Assembly (NCBI GenBank): GCA_964406445.1
Contig: CAYORU010000005.1
Coordinates: 1-64,000 of the forward strand
Direction of reading: 5' to 3'
Origin: SG8-30 sp964406445
GTDB lineage: Bacteria; Pseudomonadota; Gammaproteobacteria; Steroidobacterales; Steroidobacteraceae
DNA length: 64,000 nucleotides
Below the pieces are notes generated by a model. It saw only the letters and a program-made list of their open reading frames with translations, had not been told where the DNA came from and ran no database searches. Within the stretch, counting starts at the first letter, position 1; the number at the start of each line of letters is the position of its first letter. The position numbers and the translations under genes are program-made. Shown here piece by piece: positions 1-8,018 of this stretch.

Positions 1-1
1 C

Positions 2-877
2 GGCAACAACCCGCTCACGCTCGTAGATCCGAGCGGGCTGTCGAGCAAGGAGACCAAGCTGCCGAAGCACGATGCCGGGACCGCGCTGGTGGAGGCGACG
101 GTGCTTCCGGGAATCACAGTCACGGTGCTGCGTGAGTGGTTGCCGCTCGGCGGCACGCTGGCTTGGGCCGTCGTGACGCCCGGATCGCTCGCGTCCGCCT
201 ATGCGTTCATGCCGAATTTCGGGGGTGGCGGCGGGGCTGGCGGTGCGGGTGGCGGCCGTGGCGGCGGCGGAGGGTCCAACGGCGGGGGTGGTGGAGACGA
301 CCCGAACGGTAGGGAACAGCCAAGAAGCGAGAAGGAAGGAGACAGGGAGCAGGTGAAAGACAAGCCCGAGTGTCAATTCGACGAAAGCCGAGCGGCCCGC
401 ACACGGACCAGTCCAGGGAATTCGCGCAACCTCGCACCGGGGACATATCCATCGCGAACCCGCGGCGCTTCGGGAGGTGCGTGGATCGGAGCCGCGATCG
501 AAAAGAGATTCCTAGCGGATTTTTCTACGCGAACGGTACACCGACTATCAAGTGGCAGTGGTCATCTCGGAGGGGAAGTCGGCGTGAGCATTCACGGCAG
601 CGGCGGATCCGGCAATCGCAATTTCACGACCATTTCGAGCGGTGCGGCTTCCGGATGGGGTTGGAACGTCAGTATCGCAGCAGTGGTAGGAATCGGTTTT
701 TTCGCATCTTGGGACGGCTCTTCGATGACGACTTCTACGGCGATGGGCTTTGAGTTAGGTCCATCTGTTGGAGCCAGTTATCGTAGCTACGAAGTAGCCA
801 TCCCGTATGAGAGCCTGACGGCCGACATGCGCAAGTTCTACGATGAAGTTTGGGCTAGAAGCTGTGGGTCACAGTAG
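2..877 (+). CDS. Rhs protein, C-terminal part (toxin tip 1), cut by window start
   Basis: The first residues read GNNPLTLVDPSGL, the end of the conserved Rhs core repeat that precedes the variable toxin in Rhs polymorphic toxins. A linker follows (TALVEATVLPG, then a hydrophobic stretch, then a Gly-rich run) that is almost identical to the linker at 3,269-3,568. After about base 310 the sequence diverges completely from the second copy, giving a private tip of about 190 residues ending WARSCGSQ. I do not recognise the tip fold; its second half is Gly/Ser-rich with a hydrophobic patch (AAVVGIGFFASW). By family knowledge the tip is the toxic effector of an interbacterial or contact-dependent system. 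The N-terminal bulk lies upstream of the window. The tip looks clearly less GC-rich than the downstream genes. Confidence 0.8.
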   Translation, partial: GNNPLTLVDPSGLSSKETKLPKHDAGTALVEATVLPGITVTVLREWLPLGGTLAWAVVTPGSLASAYAFMPNFGGGGGAGGAGGGRGGGGGSNGGGGGDDPNGREQPRSEKEGDREQVKDKPECQFDESRAARTRTSPGNSRNLAPGTYPSRTRGASGGAWIGAAIEKRFLADFSTRTVHRLSSGSGHLGGEVGVSIHGSGGSGNRNFTTISSGAASGWGWNVSIAAVVGIGFFASWDGSSMTTSTAMGFELGPSVGASYRSYEVAIPYESLTADMRKFYDEVWARSCGSQ

Positions 878-904
878 ATACTGCCGAAACATGGAGTAGC
901 GACC

Positions 905-1165
905 GTGCTAGCAGCCGGCGTAAATGTCCTCGGGATTGCACTCTTCGCGTGCACGATTGCGTTCGTTGTGAGCGTAATTGCATTGAAAAGAAAGGATGTA
1001 TCTTGGCGCGAGCTGCTTGCGGCCGGGCCGCTGGCCGTCATTCTTCGACCGCGGGAATACTTCATCGAAGGCAGGCATAAAATTCCTACGAGGCTGTATT
1101 GGACTGCAATGCTCTTTGGCGTCGCATTGTTCGCGGTCGGTTGGCTCGCCGCCAATACGAATTAG
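905..1165 (+). CDS. Small two-helix membrane protein, probable immunity protein for toxin tip 1
   Basis: This 86-residue protein starts 27 bases after the stop of the Rhs tip. Its start codon is probably GTG at 905. It has two predicted membrane helices, about residues 5-27 (NVLGIALFACTIAFVVSVIA) and 64-82 (AMLFGVALFAVGWLAA), joined by a basic loop. A small gene directly behind an Rhs toxin tip is the classic position of the cognate immunity gene; that role is inferred from position, since I do not recognise the family. A decayed copy of its C-terminal third occurs at 4,641-4,736, which supports a toxin-immunity cassette that has been duplicated. Confidence 0.6.
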   Translation: MLAAGVNVLGIALFACTIAFVVSVIALKRKDVSWRELLAAGPLAVILRPREYFIEGRHKIPTRLYWTAMLFGVALFAVGWLAANTN

Positions 1166-1351
1166 CGCAGTCCAGCTGTACTGCCTACATGTCTCGTATT
1201 CCCCCGACACCCGGATCGCCGGGATGACGTTCAAGCGTTCGTTGTTCCCGCCTCGGTCAGCGTTCCACAGAGCGCTGGTCCAACTTCGGCCGAAATTGCT
1301 GGCCGACCACGGGGTAGTTCGAACCAGTTCGCCCGGCCCGACAGCACGGTC

Positions 1352-1714
1352 GGATCGGCGGGCGTCAACGGTTCAGTCACTAAGTCCTGGACGACCACCT
1401 GGCGGCACCGGATCGAGGGTCCGGGCGGATTACTGGCGATCGTCAATTGCAGCGGCTCGAGCTGCGATCCGACCACGACCACGAACTACCTCCACCGCGA
1501 CACGCTCGGCAGTCCGGAGCTTGTGACCTGCTCCCTGATTTCACTGCCAGCCGCGGTTTTTCCGTTCGGGAGTAGGTCCGATCAGCAGGTCGCCATGACG
1601 GACTTCTCCATGCGCCGCTGTCGACGCTGTCCGCTCGAGCCCGGCCTCTGGCGGCGCGGGAGCACTGGCCGGCTGGCGATCGAGGACGGTAGAGCTATTC
1701 GGACTCCGTGCTAG
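1352..1714 (+). pseudogene. Rhs core fragment (degenerate)
   Basis: Bases about 1,391-1,525 encode TWRHRIEGPGGLLAIVNC and onward to YLHRDTLGSPEL, nearly the same as the Rhs core at 2,866-2,997. After SPEL the homology stops and the frame runs on through unrelated sequence to a stop at 1,714. Upstream, the frame is open back to the stop of the immunity gene, but that part (about 1,166-1,350) has no recognisable Rhs character. I read this as a short Rhs segment left by recombination and not as a working gene. No credible start or ribosome binding site was found. Confidence 0.7.
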
Positions 1715-1754
1715 GCTAGGGCCTCGTTCAGTCTGGCCGGCCGGAGAAGCTGCC

Positions 1755-1985
1755 ATGCACGTCTTCGATCGCATTACCCACGAGCCTGGCGTAATGGGCG
1801 GGAAGCCCTGTGTACGCGGCATGCGGGTGACGGTCGGCATGATCGTCGGCCAGATCGCGGCGGGCCGGACAGTTGACGAACTGCTGGCGGACTATCCGTA
1901 CCTCGAGCGCGAGGACGTGCTGCAGGCATTGCGCTACGCGGCTTGGCGGGCCGAGGAGCGCGAGGTGACGCTCGAACGCGCGTGA
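1755..1985 (+). CDS. DUF433 family antitoxin (VapB-like)
   Basis: A 76-residue protein with the typical DUF433 pattern: ITHEPGVMGGKPCVRGMRVTV near the N-terminus, then a winged-helix-like segment (ADYPYLEREDVLQALRYAA). In this family the protein is the antitoxin and DNA-binding partner of a DUF5615 PIN-like toxin. A good ribosome binding site (GGAGAAG) lies just before the ATG. The stop TGA overlaps the GTG of the next gene (GTGA), as expected for translational coupling of a toxin-antitoxin pair. The pair sits between two Rhs fragments. Confidence 0.85.
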   Translation: MHVFDRITHEPGVMGGKPCVRGMRVTVGMIVGQIAAGRTVDELLADYPYLEREDVLQALRYAAWRAEEREVTLERA

Positions 1986-2347
1986 AGCTTGTCGTCGACA
2001 TGAACCTGTCGCCGGGCTGGGTCAGCCTGCTGGAGTCCGCTGGGCACTCGGCTGTGCACTGGTCAGCGGTCGGAGCACCTGCCGCAACGGATGTCGAGAT
2101 CATGAGGTGGGCGGCCGAGCACGATTGCGTGGTTCTCATCCACGACCTCGACTTCAGCGCGATCCTGGCGGCCACCGCCGGCCACAAGCCAAGCGTAGTG
2201 CAGATCCGCGCAGACAACCTGACGGTGACAGCCATCGGGTCCGTGGTCCTGGCGGCACTTGCGCGCATGTCGGATGAGCTGGCTGCTGGAGCTCTGGTCA
2301 CCGTACAACCGCATCGCACGCGCGTGACGGTCCTGCCGCTGACCTGA
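1982..2347 (+). CDS. DUF5615 PIN-like toxin
   Basis: About 121 residues starting at GTG 1982, which overlaps the antitoxin stop; a longer in-frame start at 1943 would lie inside the antitoxin gene and is less likely. It begins KLVVDMNLSPGWVSLLESAGH, the conserved start of DUF5615, with the acidic residue (VVDMNL) expected in a PIN-like nuclease site. Further acidic positions include D in HDCVVLIHDLDFS. Family members are predicted ribonuclease toxins neutralised by DUF433. The protein appears intact. Its last bases overlap the open frame of the next Rhs piece. Confidence 0.82.
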   Translation: MKLVVDMNLSPGWVSLLESAGHSAVHWSAVGAPAATDVEIMRWAAEHDCVVLIHDLDFSAILAATAGHKPSVVQIRADNLTVTAIGSVVLAALARMSDELAAGALVTVQPHRTRVTVLPLT

Positions 2348-2432
2348 CGCCGTCTTCATCGTCTTCGGTTTCGTCCTGATCCACGCGAGTGCGCAGTGGG
2401 ACCTGAACTACAACCTGAGCCAGCGCCAGGAC

Positions 2433-4130
2433 TTGAAGCAGAGCGCGACGGAGACGTTCGTCTACGATGGTCTCAACCGGCTCGACTACTCGACGCTGAC
2501 CACTCCCGGGACGGGCACGATCACGAACCAGGACCTCAGCTACAACGCGATCGGCAACATCCTGTGGAAGCAGGACGTGGGCAACTACAGCTACCATGCC
2601 AGCAAGAAGCGGGCGGTGATCCAGGCCGGCACCACCAGCTACGGGTATGACGCGAACGGCAACATGACGAGCCGGGGCGGCAGCACGATTGGGTACACGA
2701 GCTACAACCTGCCGGGGGTGATCTATGCCGGCTCGAACTCGAGCACGCTGTCCTACGGGGCGTATCGCAACCGCTACAAGCAGGTGGCGGTGACGGCGGG
2801 GATCTCGGAGACGACGATCTATGTGGGCGGGATACTCGAGAAGGTGACCAAGTCCGGCACGATCACCTGGCGGCACCGGATCGAGGGTCCGGGCGGGCTG
2901 CTGGCGATCGTCAACTGCACAGGCTCATCCTGCGATCCGACCACGACCACGCACTACCTCCACCGCGACACGCTCGGCAGTCCGGAGCTGATCACGAACT
3001 CCGCCGGGACCGAGCTGGTGAAACTCTCTTTCGGGGCGTTCGGCGAGCGGCGTGACCGGGACTGGCACGGGGCGGTATCGTCTGCCGACATGGCGGCCAT
3101 CGGCAACAGCACCCGGCGCGGGTTCACCGAGCACGAGCATCTGGATGCCGTGGGCCTGATCCACATGAACGGGCGGGTGTATGACCCAGTACTGGGGAGG
3201 TTTCTGGCGAGCGATCCGGTGGCCGACGGTCTTGGCCGGGCCGGCGGGTTCAACCGCTACGCGTACGTGCAGAACAACCCGCTCACGCTCATAGATCCGA
3301 GCGGGCTGTCGAGCAAGGAGACCAAGCTGCCCAAGCACGATGCCGGGACCGCGCTGGTGGAGGCGACGGTGCTTCCGGGAATCATAGTCACGGTACTGCG
3401 TGAGTGGTTGCCGCTCGGCGGCACGCTGGCTTGGGCCGTCGTGACGCCCGGATCGCTCGCGTCCGCCTATGCGTTCATGCCGAATTTCGGGGGTGGCGGC
3501 GGGGCTGGCGGTGCGGGTGGCGGCCGTGGCGGCGGCGGAGGATCCGACGGCGGAGGCGGTGGCGACCCGAACGGTCGCGAACCGCCGAAGTCCGATCCAA
3601 AGGAGGGAGCGGAGAAGCAACCATCATTGAGCGCGTGCACCTTCAGCGCCTCAACGCAGAATCGGCGGGACCTCGCATCAGCGCGCAAAGCTCTTGCGAA
3701 TTCCGCGGCGCTAGGCTCGGATGCTGCAAGAGAGATCTACATCAGTTCACGGGTCATCGATGGGACCATTTCCTACCGGGGATCCGACGGAATCATCAGG
3801 ACTCGGGCCGTGGACACAGCATCTCAGCGGCAGGCCATCGGCGGTAGCGGGCTCGCCGGCGTCGCTGGCCGCGCCACACTCGCCTACGGCGCTTGGACCG
3901 CTGGCAACGCGCTGTACAGTGGCATGGAGTACGGAAATCGCGAGGATGTAGCTGTCGGCGGTCTCGGTCTCGCGACTCTCGCGGTAGGGGCGTCCAACCC
4001 CGCGCTTGCCATCGGCATCGGACTCGGAATCCTGATCGGTGAACTCTCTTACGCGCCGGATCACGGCAGCGGGTCTGTCACCGACGCGCTGCGCAACCCC
4101 TGCGGTCCCGCACTCGGACCGGCTCAATGA
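2433..4130 (+). CDS. N-terminally truncated Rhs core with toxin tip 2
   Basis: The open frame runs from 2,343 to 4,130; TTG 2433 is the first plausible start, but Rhs repeats (WDLNYNLSQRQDLKQ) already begin before it, so the gene lacks the N-terminal part of a normal Rhs protein, usually well over 1,000 residues. It contains YD repeats (FVYDGLNRLDYST, ISYGYDANGNMTSRGG-like units) and the Rhs core terminus (HLDAVGLIHMNGRVYDPVLGRFLASDP, split here for length as HMNGRVYDPVLGRFLASDP). The shared Gly-rich linker follows, then a unique tip of about 170 residues ending GPALGPAQ. The tip is rich in Gly/Ala hydrophobic segments (LGLATLAVGASNPALAIGIG), possibly membrane-active. It may be an orphan tip expressed only after recombination with a full-length Rhs gene. 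Confidence 0.72.
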   Translation: MKQSATETFVYDGLNRLDYSTLTTPGTGTITNQDLSYNAIGNILWKQDVGNYSYHASKKRAVIQAGTTSYGYDANGNMTSRGGSTIGYTSYNLPGVIYAGSNSSTLSYGAYRNRYKQVAVTAGISETTIYVGGILEKVTKSGTITWRHRIEGPGGLLAIVNCTGSSCDPTTTTHYLHRDTLGSPELITNSAGTELVKLSFGAFGERRDRDWHGAVSSADMAAIGNSTRRGFTEHEHLDAVGLIHMNGRVYDPVLGRFLASDPVADGLGRAGGFNRYAYVQNNPLTLIDPSGLSSKETKLPKHDAGTALVEATVLPGIIVTVLREWLPLGGTLAWAVVTPGSLASAYAFMPNFGGGGGAGGAGGGRGGGGGSDGGGGGDPNGREPPKSDPKEGAEKQPSLSACTFSASTQNRRDLASARKALANSAALGSDAAREIYISSRVIDGTISYRGSDGIIRTRAVDTASQRQAIGGSGLAGVAGRATLAYGAWTAGNALYSGMEYGNREDVAVGGLGLATLAVGASNPALAIGIGLGILIGELSYAPDHGSGSVTDALRNPCGPALGPAQ

Positions 4131-4504
4131 TCAGGACGATAGTGCTTGCAGCCACGGAGTACTACGCGCGCCGGGGCAATTCCTGGCGATATTCGCGGCT
4201 GAGCGCGGCTATTGCCATCGCCATATACGCGTTCTCGAACTACTTGACGCTTGTGTGCCTTTACTACGCTGCCACGGGCCGATTGCCAAGGCTTCTGATT
4301 GGAATGGGCCCGGTCTTGAACGGTCTGTTTATCCTGCTGGTCGTTCTTGTCGTGTGGCTCGTCAGCGGATCGATCAGATCCGGGACTGCGGTGGGAATAT
4401 CAGAAGCCGGCCCGGCGCGGAGCCGCATATGGAGGCGCTACTACCTCGGGTCAGTACTGGCGCTTCTGCTGGCCTGCGCATTGGTTCTCGTCCGCATGGG
4501 ATAG
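4127..4504 (+). CDS. Three-helix membrane protein, probable immunity protein for toxin tip 2
   Basis: A 125-residue protein whose ATG overlaps the Rhs stop (ATGA), so the two are translationally coupled. Three hydrophobic helices are visible: about residues 26-48 (AAIAIAIYAFSNYLTLVCLY), 57-80 (PVLNGLFILLVVLVVWLVSG) and 105-122 (YYLGSVLALLLACALVLV). Position directly behind the toxin tip suggests an inner-membrane immunity protein, fitting a membrane-active toxin. It has no visible similarity to the first immunity candidate. Function is inferred from context only. Confidence 0.6.
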   Translation: MIRTIVLAATEYYARRGNSWRYSRLSAAIAIAIYAFSNYLTLVCLYYAATGRLPRLLIGMGPVLNGLFILLVVLVVWLVSGSIRSGTAVGISEAGPARSRIWRRYYLGSVLALLLACALVLVRMG

Positions 4505-4509
4505 CCAAC

Positions 4510-4736
4510 CACCCGCGCGAACCACAGCTATTCGTCCACGACCGGCCTGCCGACCAGCCTGGTGTACCCGACGAGCGTGGGCAGCCGCCGGCTGACGCTC
4601 GGGTTCGACGACGATGTGTGGGCACGAAACTGCGGTTCAAGGTAGGCACAAGATTCCGACGAGGCTCTGCTGGACCGCAATGCTCTTTGGCGCTTCGTTG
4701 TTTGCGGTTGGCTGGCTCGCTGCCAACGCCAATTAG
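4510..4736 (+). pseudogene. Fused remnants of an Rhs repeat, toxin tip 1 tail and immunity 1 tail
   Basis: Three scraps are joined. About 4,527-4,603 reads like an Rhs repeat (SSTTGLPTSLVYPTSVG). Bases 4,604-4,645 encode FDDDVWARNCGSR and a stop, matching the end of toxin tip 1 (FYDEVWARSCGSQ). Bases 4,641-4,736 encode GRHKIPTRLCWTAMLFGASL and the rest of the tail of the first immunity protein, with the same stop position. The front of the immunity gene and most of the tip are deleted. This shows a second copy of the tip 1 cassette once lay here. Confidence 0.75.
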
Positions 4737-4825
4737 GGCAGTCAAGTCTTGGCGCGTTATCCGAGTCGCCGTATCTCGCCGAGTTTCCCTGCGGCATCGA
4801 CCTGAAGCTATACCGCGAGGCCCTC

Positions 4826-4941
4826 GGCGAGCGGCGTGACCGGGACTGGCACGGGGCGGTATCGTCGGCGGACATGACCGCCATCGGCAACAGCACCCGG
4901 CGCGGGTTCACCGAGCACGAGCATCTCGACAGCGTCGGGCT
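4826..4941 (+). pseudogene. Rhs core fragment
   Basis: This stretch encodes GERRDRDWHGAVSSADMTAI and onward through GFTEHEHLDSVGL, nearly identical to the core at 3,042-3,160. Homology starts and ends abruptly; the downstream edge lies about 25 bases from the stop codon of the opposing PQQ dehydrogenase gene. It has no start and no tip. It marks the right-hand border of the Rhs recombination zone. Confidence 0.78.
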
Positions 4942-4964
4942 CTTAGCTATGCCCCAGGCGCGGA

Positions 4965-6920
4965 CTACTTCGGCAGCGCGTAGGCAATCACCTCGTCGCC
5001 CGCCGGTGAGCCGAACCACATGTGGTGGCCCGTGATCATCACCACGAACTGCCGCCCACCGGCTTCGTAGGTCATCGGCGTCGCCTGCCCGCCTGCGGGC
5101 AGGTCGTCGCGCCAGAGCATCTCGCCCGTCTCCACGTCGAAGGCGCGGATCACGTTGTCCATGGTTGCCGCGATGAACACGAGCCCGCCCTTCGTCACCA
5201 CCGGCCCGCCGAGGTTCGGCGTGCCGAGGTTCCACTCGAACTTGAAAGGAAGCTGCCGCTCGATCGAGCCGAGCGGCACGCGCCAGCGCAGGTCGCCGCT
5301 CGCCATGTCGACCGCCACCAGCTCGCCCCAGGGCGGCTTCACGCAGGGCGCGCCCCAGGGCGAGAGCAGCCAGTAGCGGTGCACGCCGTAGGGCGTGCCC
5401 TCCTGCGCGGCGACGTCGCGCCCCCCCTCGAGCGTGATGCCGGTAACGCCGGGGATCTCCGCGCGCGGGATCAGCTGCACCACCTGCGGCACGCGGTTGG
5501 TGTTGACGATCATCCACTGCCGCGCCGGGTCATAGGCCGGCCCGCCCCAGTTCATGCCGCCGGCGTTGCCGGGCGAGAGGATGGTGCCCGCGCCGGTCGA
5601 GGCCGGGGTGAAGATCCCTTCGGAGCGCAGGCCCTCGATCTGCTTGCGGCACTTCCATCGGTCCCAGGGCGTGAAGCCCCAGGCGTCGTCCGGCGTGACC
5701 TTGGTCGGCACCAGCGGCTCGGGCTTCACCGGCCAGGGCTGCGTCGGGGAGAGCCACTCGCCCGGCAGCGCGCCCTGCGGCGCGGGCTTCTCGACGACGC
5801 CGAACACCGGCTTGCCGGTCGCGCGCTCGAGCACGAACGAGAAGCCCTGCTTGGTGTTCTGCACCACGGCGGGGATCACCCGGCCGTCCTTGCGGATGTC
5901 CACCAGCATCGGCGGCGAGGAGGCGTCGTAGTCCCACACGTCGTGGCGCACCAGCTGGAAGTGCCAGCGGCGCTCGCCGGTCGCCGCGTCGATGGCCACC
6001 AGCGAGCTGGAGTACAGGTTGTCGCCCTTGCGCTCGCCGCCCCAGAAGTCGGGCGAGGCCGAGCCGACCGGCGCGAAGATGAGGTTGAGCTTCGGGTCCG
6101 CGACCATGGTCGACCAGACGTTGGCCGCGCCGCTGCGCTCGGCGCTGCCCTCGAGCCACGTCGCGTAGCCCGGGTCCGCGGGATCCCTCGGGATGGTGTG
6201 GAACTGCCATTTCGGCGCACCGGTGCGCGCGTCGAAGGCGTATACGGTGCCGGAGGGCGCATCGGTGCGCAGGTTGTCCATCACGAAGGCGCCGGTCGCG
6301 ATCACGCCGTTGACGATCACCGGCGCCGAGGCGATCTTGGCCTCGCCCTTCCAGCGCGAGGGGCGGTCCCAGGCGACCTGCACGCTGCCGCCCTCGCCGA
6401 AGCCCTCGCAGGGCTTGCCCGTCTTCGCGTCGAGGGCGTAGATCCGCCCGTCGTTCGCGCCCATCACGACACGCTCGGCGCAGGCCGCGCCGGCCGGCGC
6501 CTCGGGATCCGCCCAGGGCGTCACGCCGCGGCAGTTGTACTGGAAGGGCAGCGGGTGATCGAGCGGGATCTTCGGGTCGAACACCCAGCGTTCGCGCCCC
6601 GTCGCCGGGTCGAGCGCGACCACGCGGTTGAAGGGCGTGCAGAAGACCAACGACCCCGCGGCAATGATCGCGGTGGTCTGGGTGGAGCTGTTGGCGATGA
6701 GCTCCGGGCCGCGGCGCTTCAGCTCGCCGGTCGAATAGCGCCAGGCGACGGCGAGTTTCCCGACGTTGTCGCGGTTGATCTGCTCGAGCGCGGAGTAACG
6801 CGTGCCCGCAGCATCGCCGCCGTAATGGGTCCAGGAGCGATGCCCGGACGCCGCCTCCTGCGCGAGGCCGGCTGGCGCCGCCAGGTACGCGGCTACCGCG
6901 AGCCACGCCAGCGCCCTCAC
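4965..6920 (-). CDS. PQQ-dependent dehydrogenase (quinoprotein, glucose/alcohol dehydrogenase type)
   Basis: A 651-residue periplasmic quinoprotein. It begins with a signal peptide (MRALAWLAVAAYLAAPAGLA) and continues with the beta-propeller blades of the PQQ family: HYGGDAAGTRYSALEQIN, NCRGVTPW, VVMGANDGRIYALDAKTG, HDVWDYDASSPP, GFTPWDRWKC and the late blade VFIAATMDNVIRAFDVETGE. It lacks both the N-terminal membrane helices of membrane glucose dehydrogenase and a C-terminal cytochrome c domain, so electrons must leave through a separate carrier. The substrate cannot be told. It is the last gene of the minus-strand operon; its ATG overlaps the stop of the upstream small gene by 4 bases. Confidence 0.85.
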   Translation of the reverse strand: MRALAWLAVAAYLAAPAGLAQEAASGHRSWTHYGGDAAGTRYSALEQINRDNVGKLAVAWRYSTGELKRRGPELIANSSTQTTAIIAAGSLVFCTPFNRVVALDPATGRERWVFDPKIPLDHPLPFQYNCRGVTPWADPEAPAGAACAERVVMGANDGRIYALDAKTGKPCEGFGEGGSVQVAWDRPSRWKGEAKIASAPVIVNGVIATGAFVMDNLRTDAPSGTVYAFDARTGAPKWQFHTIPRDPADPGYATWLEGSAERSGAANVWSTMVADPKLNLIFAPVGSASPDFWGGERKGDNLYSSSLVAIDAATGERRWHFQLVRHDVWDYDASSPPMLVDIRKDGRVIPAVVQNTKQGFSFVLERATGKPVFGVVEKPAPQGALPGEWLSPTQPWPVKPEPLVPTKVTPDDAWGFTPWDRWKCRKQIEGLRSEGIFTPASTGAGTILSPGNAGGMNWGGPAYDPARQWMIVNTNRVPQVVQLIPRAEIPGVTGITLEGGRDVAAQEGTPYGVHRYWLLSPWGAPCVKPPWGELVAVDMASGDLRWRVPLGSIERQLPFKFEWNLGTPNLGGPVVTKGGLVFIAATMDNVIRAFDVETGEMLWRDDLPAGGQATPMTYEAGGRQFVVMITGHHMWFGSPAGDEVIAYALPK

Positions 6921-7222
6921 GGCGCGGCCACCGGCTTCAGGAACTCGATGTGCGGCTCGCCGTCGAGGCAGGCCCAGCCGTGCGGCGCCATCTCGAGATG
7001 ATATGGCGCATTCGCGTAGCGCTTGTAGGTCGCCTCGTCGGGAAAGCCCTGCATCAGCACGAACTCCAGCGGATCGGCCGTCGCCAGCACCTCGTAGAAG
7101 CAGGTCTCGGGGAACTCGCGACGGGTGTCGGCCCGAAGCTTCGTGATCAGGCCGATGAACTCCGCGCGCTTCTCGGGCTTGAGCCGCAGGCGCAGGTAGC
7201 AGGCATAGCCAGTGTCTTGCAT
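6917..7222 (-). CDS. Small ABM/NIPSNAP-like dimeric alpha-beta barrel protein
   Basis: A 101-residue protein resembling antibiotic-biosynthesis-monooxygenase (ABM) ferredoxin-like folds: YLRLRLKPEKRAEFIGLI, then ETCFYEVLATADPLEFVLMQG, then a YANAPYHLEM helix. Such proteins are often small monooxygenases or substrate-binding helpers in catabolic operons. Its stop overlaps the start of the PQQ dehydrogenase and it follows the SDR gene by 10 bases, so it belongs to the operon. Two other ABM-like proteins occur at 19,568 and 28,105. Exact role unknown. Confidence 0.65.
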   Translation of the reverse strand: MQDTGYACYLRLRLKPEKRAEFIGLITKLRADTRREFPETCFYEVLATADPLEFVLMQGFPDEATYKRYANAPYHLEMAPHGWACLDGEPHIEFLKPVAAP

Positions 7223-7232
7223 CGATCCTCCG

Positions 7233-8003
7233 TCAGGCGGGCAGCGCCGCGCTCAGTCCCTGGTCGGCCAACAGCACGGCGCCGTGCAGCGATGTGCTCG
7301 CCTCCGAGGCGAGGAACAGCGCGAGGTGGGCGATCTCCTCGGGGTCCATGAAGAAGCGCCGCGTCGGGCTCGGGTGCTTGGCCATCATGGCGCGGATCGC
7401 GGCGTCTCCTTCAGGGGTCTGCAGCGGCGCCGTGAGGGGGGTGGCCACCGCGCCGGGCGCGATCGCGTTGACGCGGATGCCGCGCGGACCGAGCCGCGCG
7501 GCGAGCGTCCTGGCCAGCATCGCGATGCCGGCCTTGGTGGCCGAGTAGCCGGCCGAGTTTGGATCCCCCGCAATGCCGCTCACGGAGCCCACGAAGATCA
7601 GGTTGCCGGCGCCGCGGGCCAGCATGGCCGGCAGGAAGAAGTGGGTGACGTAGAACGGCCCGCGCAGGTTGACGTCGACCATGCGATCGAACTCGTCGAG
7701 CGGGCTGACGCCCGGGTCGGTCATGGACCAGACGCCGGCGTTGTTGACGAGGACGTCCACCTCGCCGAGATCTTCGGCGACCGATTGCGCGAATGCCCCG
7801 ACCGCCGCGCGATCCGAGACGTCCGCCTCGTAGCCGACCGCCCGCACCCGGTGCGCCGCAGCCAGTTCCTCCGCTAGCGCGCGCTGCCGCTCGAGCGGCG
7901 TGATCGCCAGCAGCGCCAGGTCGTAGCCCGCCGCCGCGAAGGCGCGCGCGATCGCAAGCCCGATGCCCGAGGACGCCCCCGTGACGACGGCGAGGCGCGC
8001 CAT
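7233..8003 (-). CDS. SDR family oxidoreductase
   Basis: A 256-residue classical short-chain dehydrogenase/reductase. The cofactor motif TGASSGIG lies at the N-terminus, the NNAG motif in VDVLVNNAGVWS, the catalytic Ser in IFVGSVSGIAG and the catalytic Tyr/Lys in GYSATKAG; the substrate-side motif IAPGAVATPL is also present. It would oxidise or reduce an alcohol/ketone with NAD(P)(H). It is the fourth gene of the minus-strand catabolic operon, 15 bases after the E1 beta gene. Substrate not predictable. Confidence 0.85.
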   Translation of the reverse strand: MARLAVVTGASSGIGLAIARAFAAAGYDLALLAITPLERQRALAEELAAAHRVRAVGYEADVSDRAAVGAFAQSVAEDLGEVDVLVNNAGVWSMTDPGVSPLDEFDRMVDVNLRGPFYVTHFFLPAMLARGAGNLIFVGSVSGIAGDPNSAGYSATKAGIAMLARTLAARLGPRGIRVNAIAPGAVATPLTAPLQTPEGDAAIRAMMAKHPSPTRRFFMDPEEIAHLALFLASEASTSLHGAVLLADQGLSAALPA

Positions 8004-8018
8004 CCGCGGGCCCGCGCC

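Noticed and set aside
1166..1350. A third toxin tip or immunity gene between the first immunity gene and the Rhs scrap
   Set aside because: The frame is open but has no start with a ribosome binding site, no hydrophobic segment and no similarity to the other cassettes.
5022..7001. Long plus-strand open frame (659 codons) opposite the PQQ dehydrogenase gene
   Set aside because: It is antisense to a clear quinoprotein with signal peptide and motifs; its product is Arg/His/Gly-rich without any domain, a typical artefact of GC-rich antisense frames.
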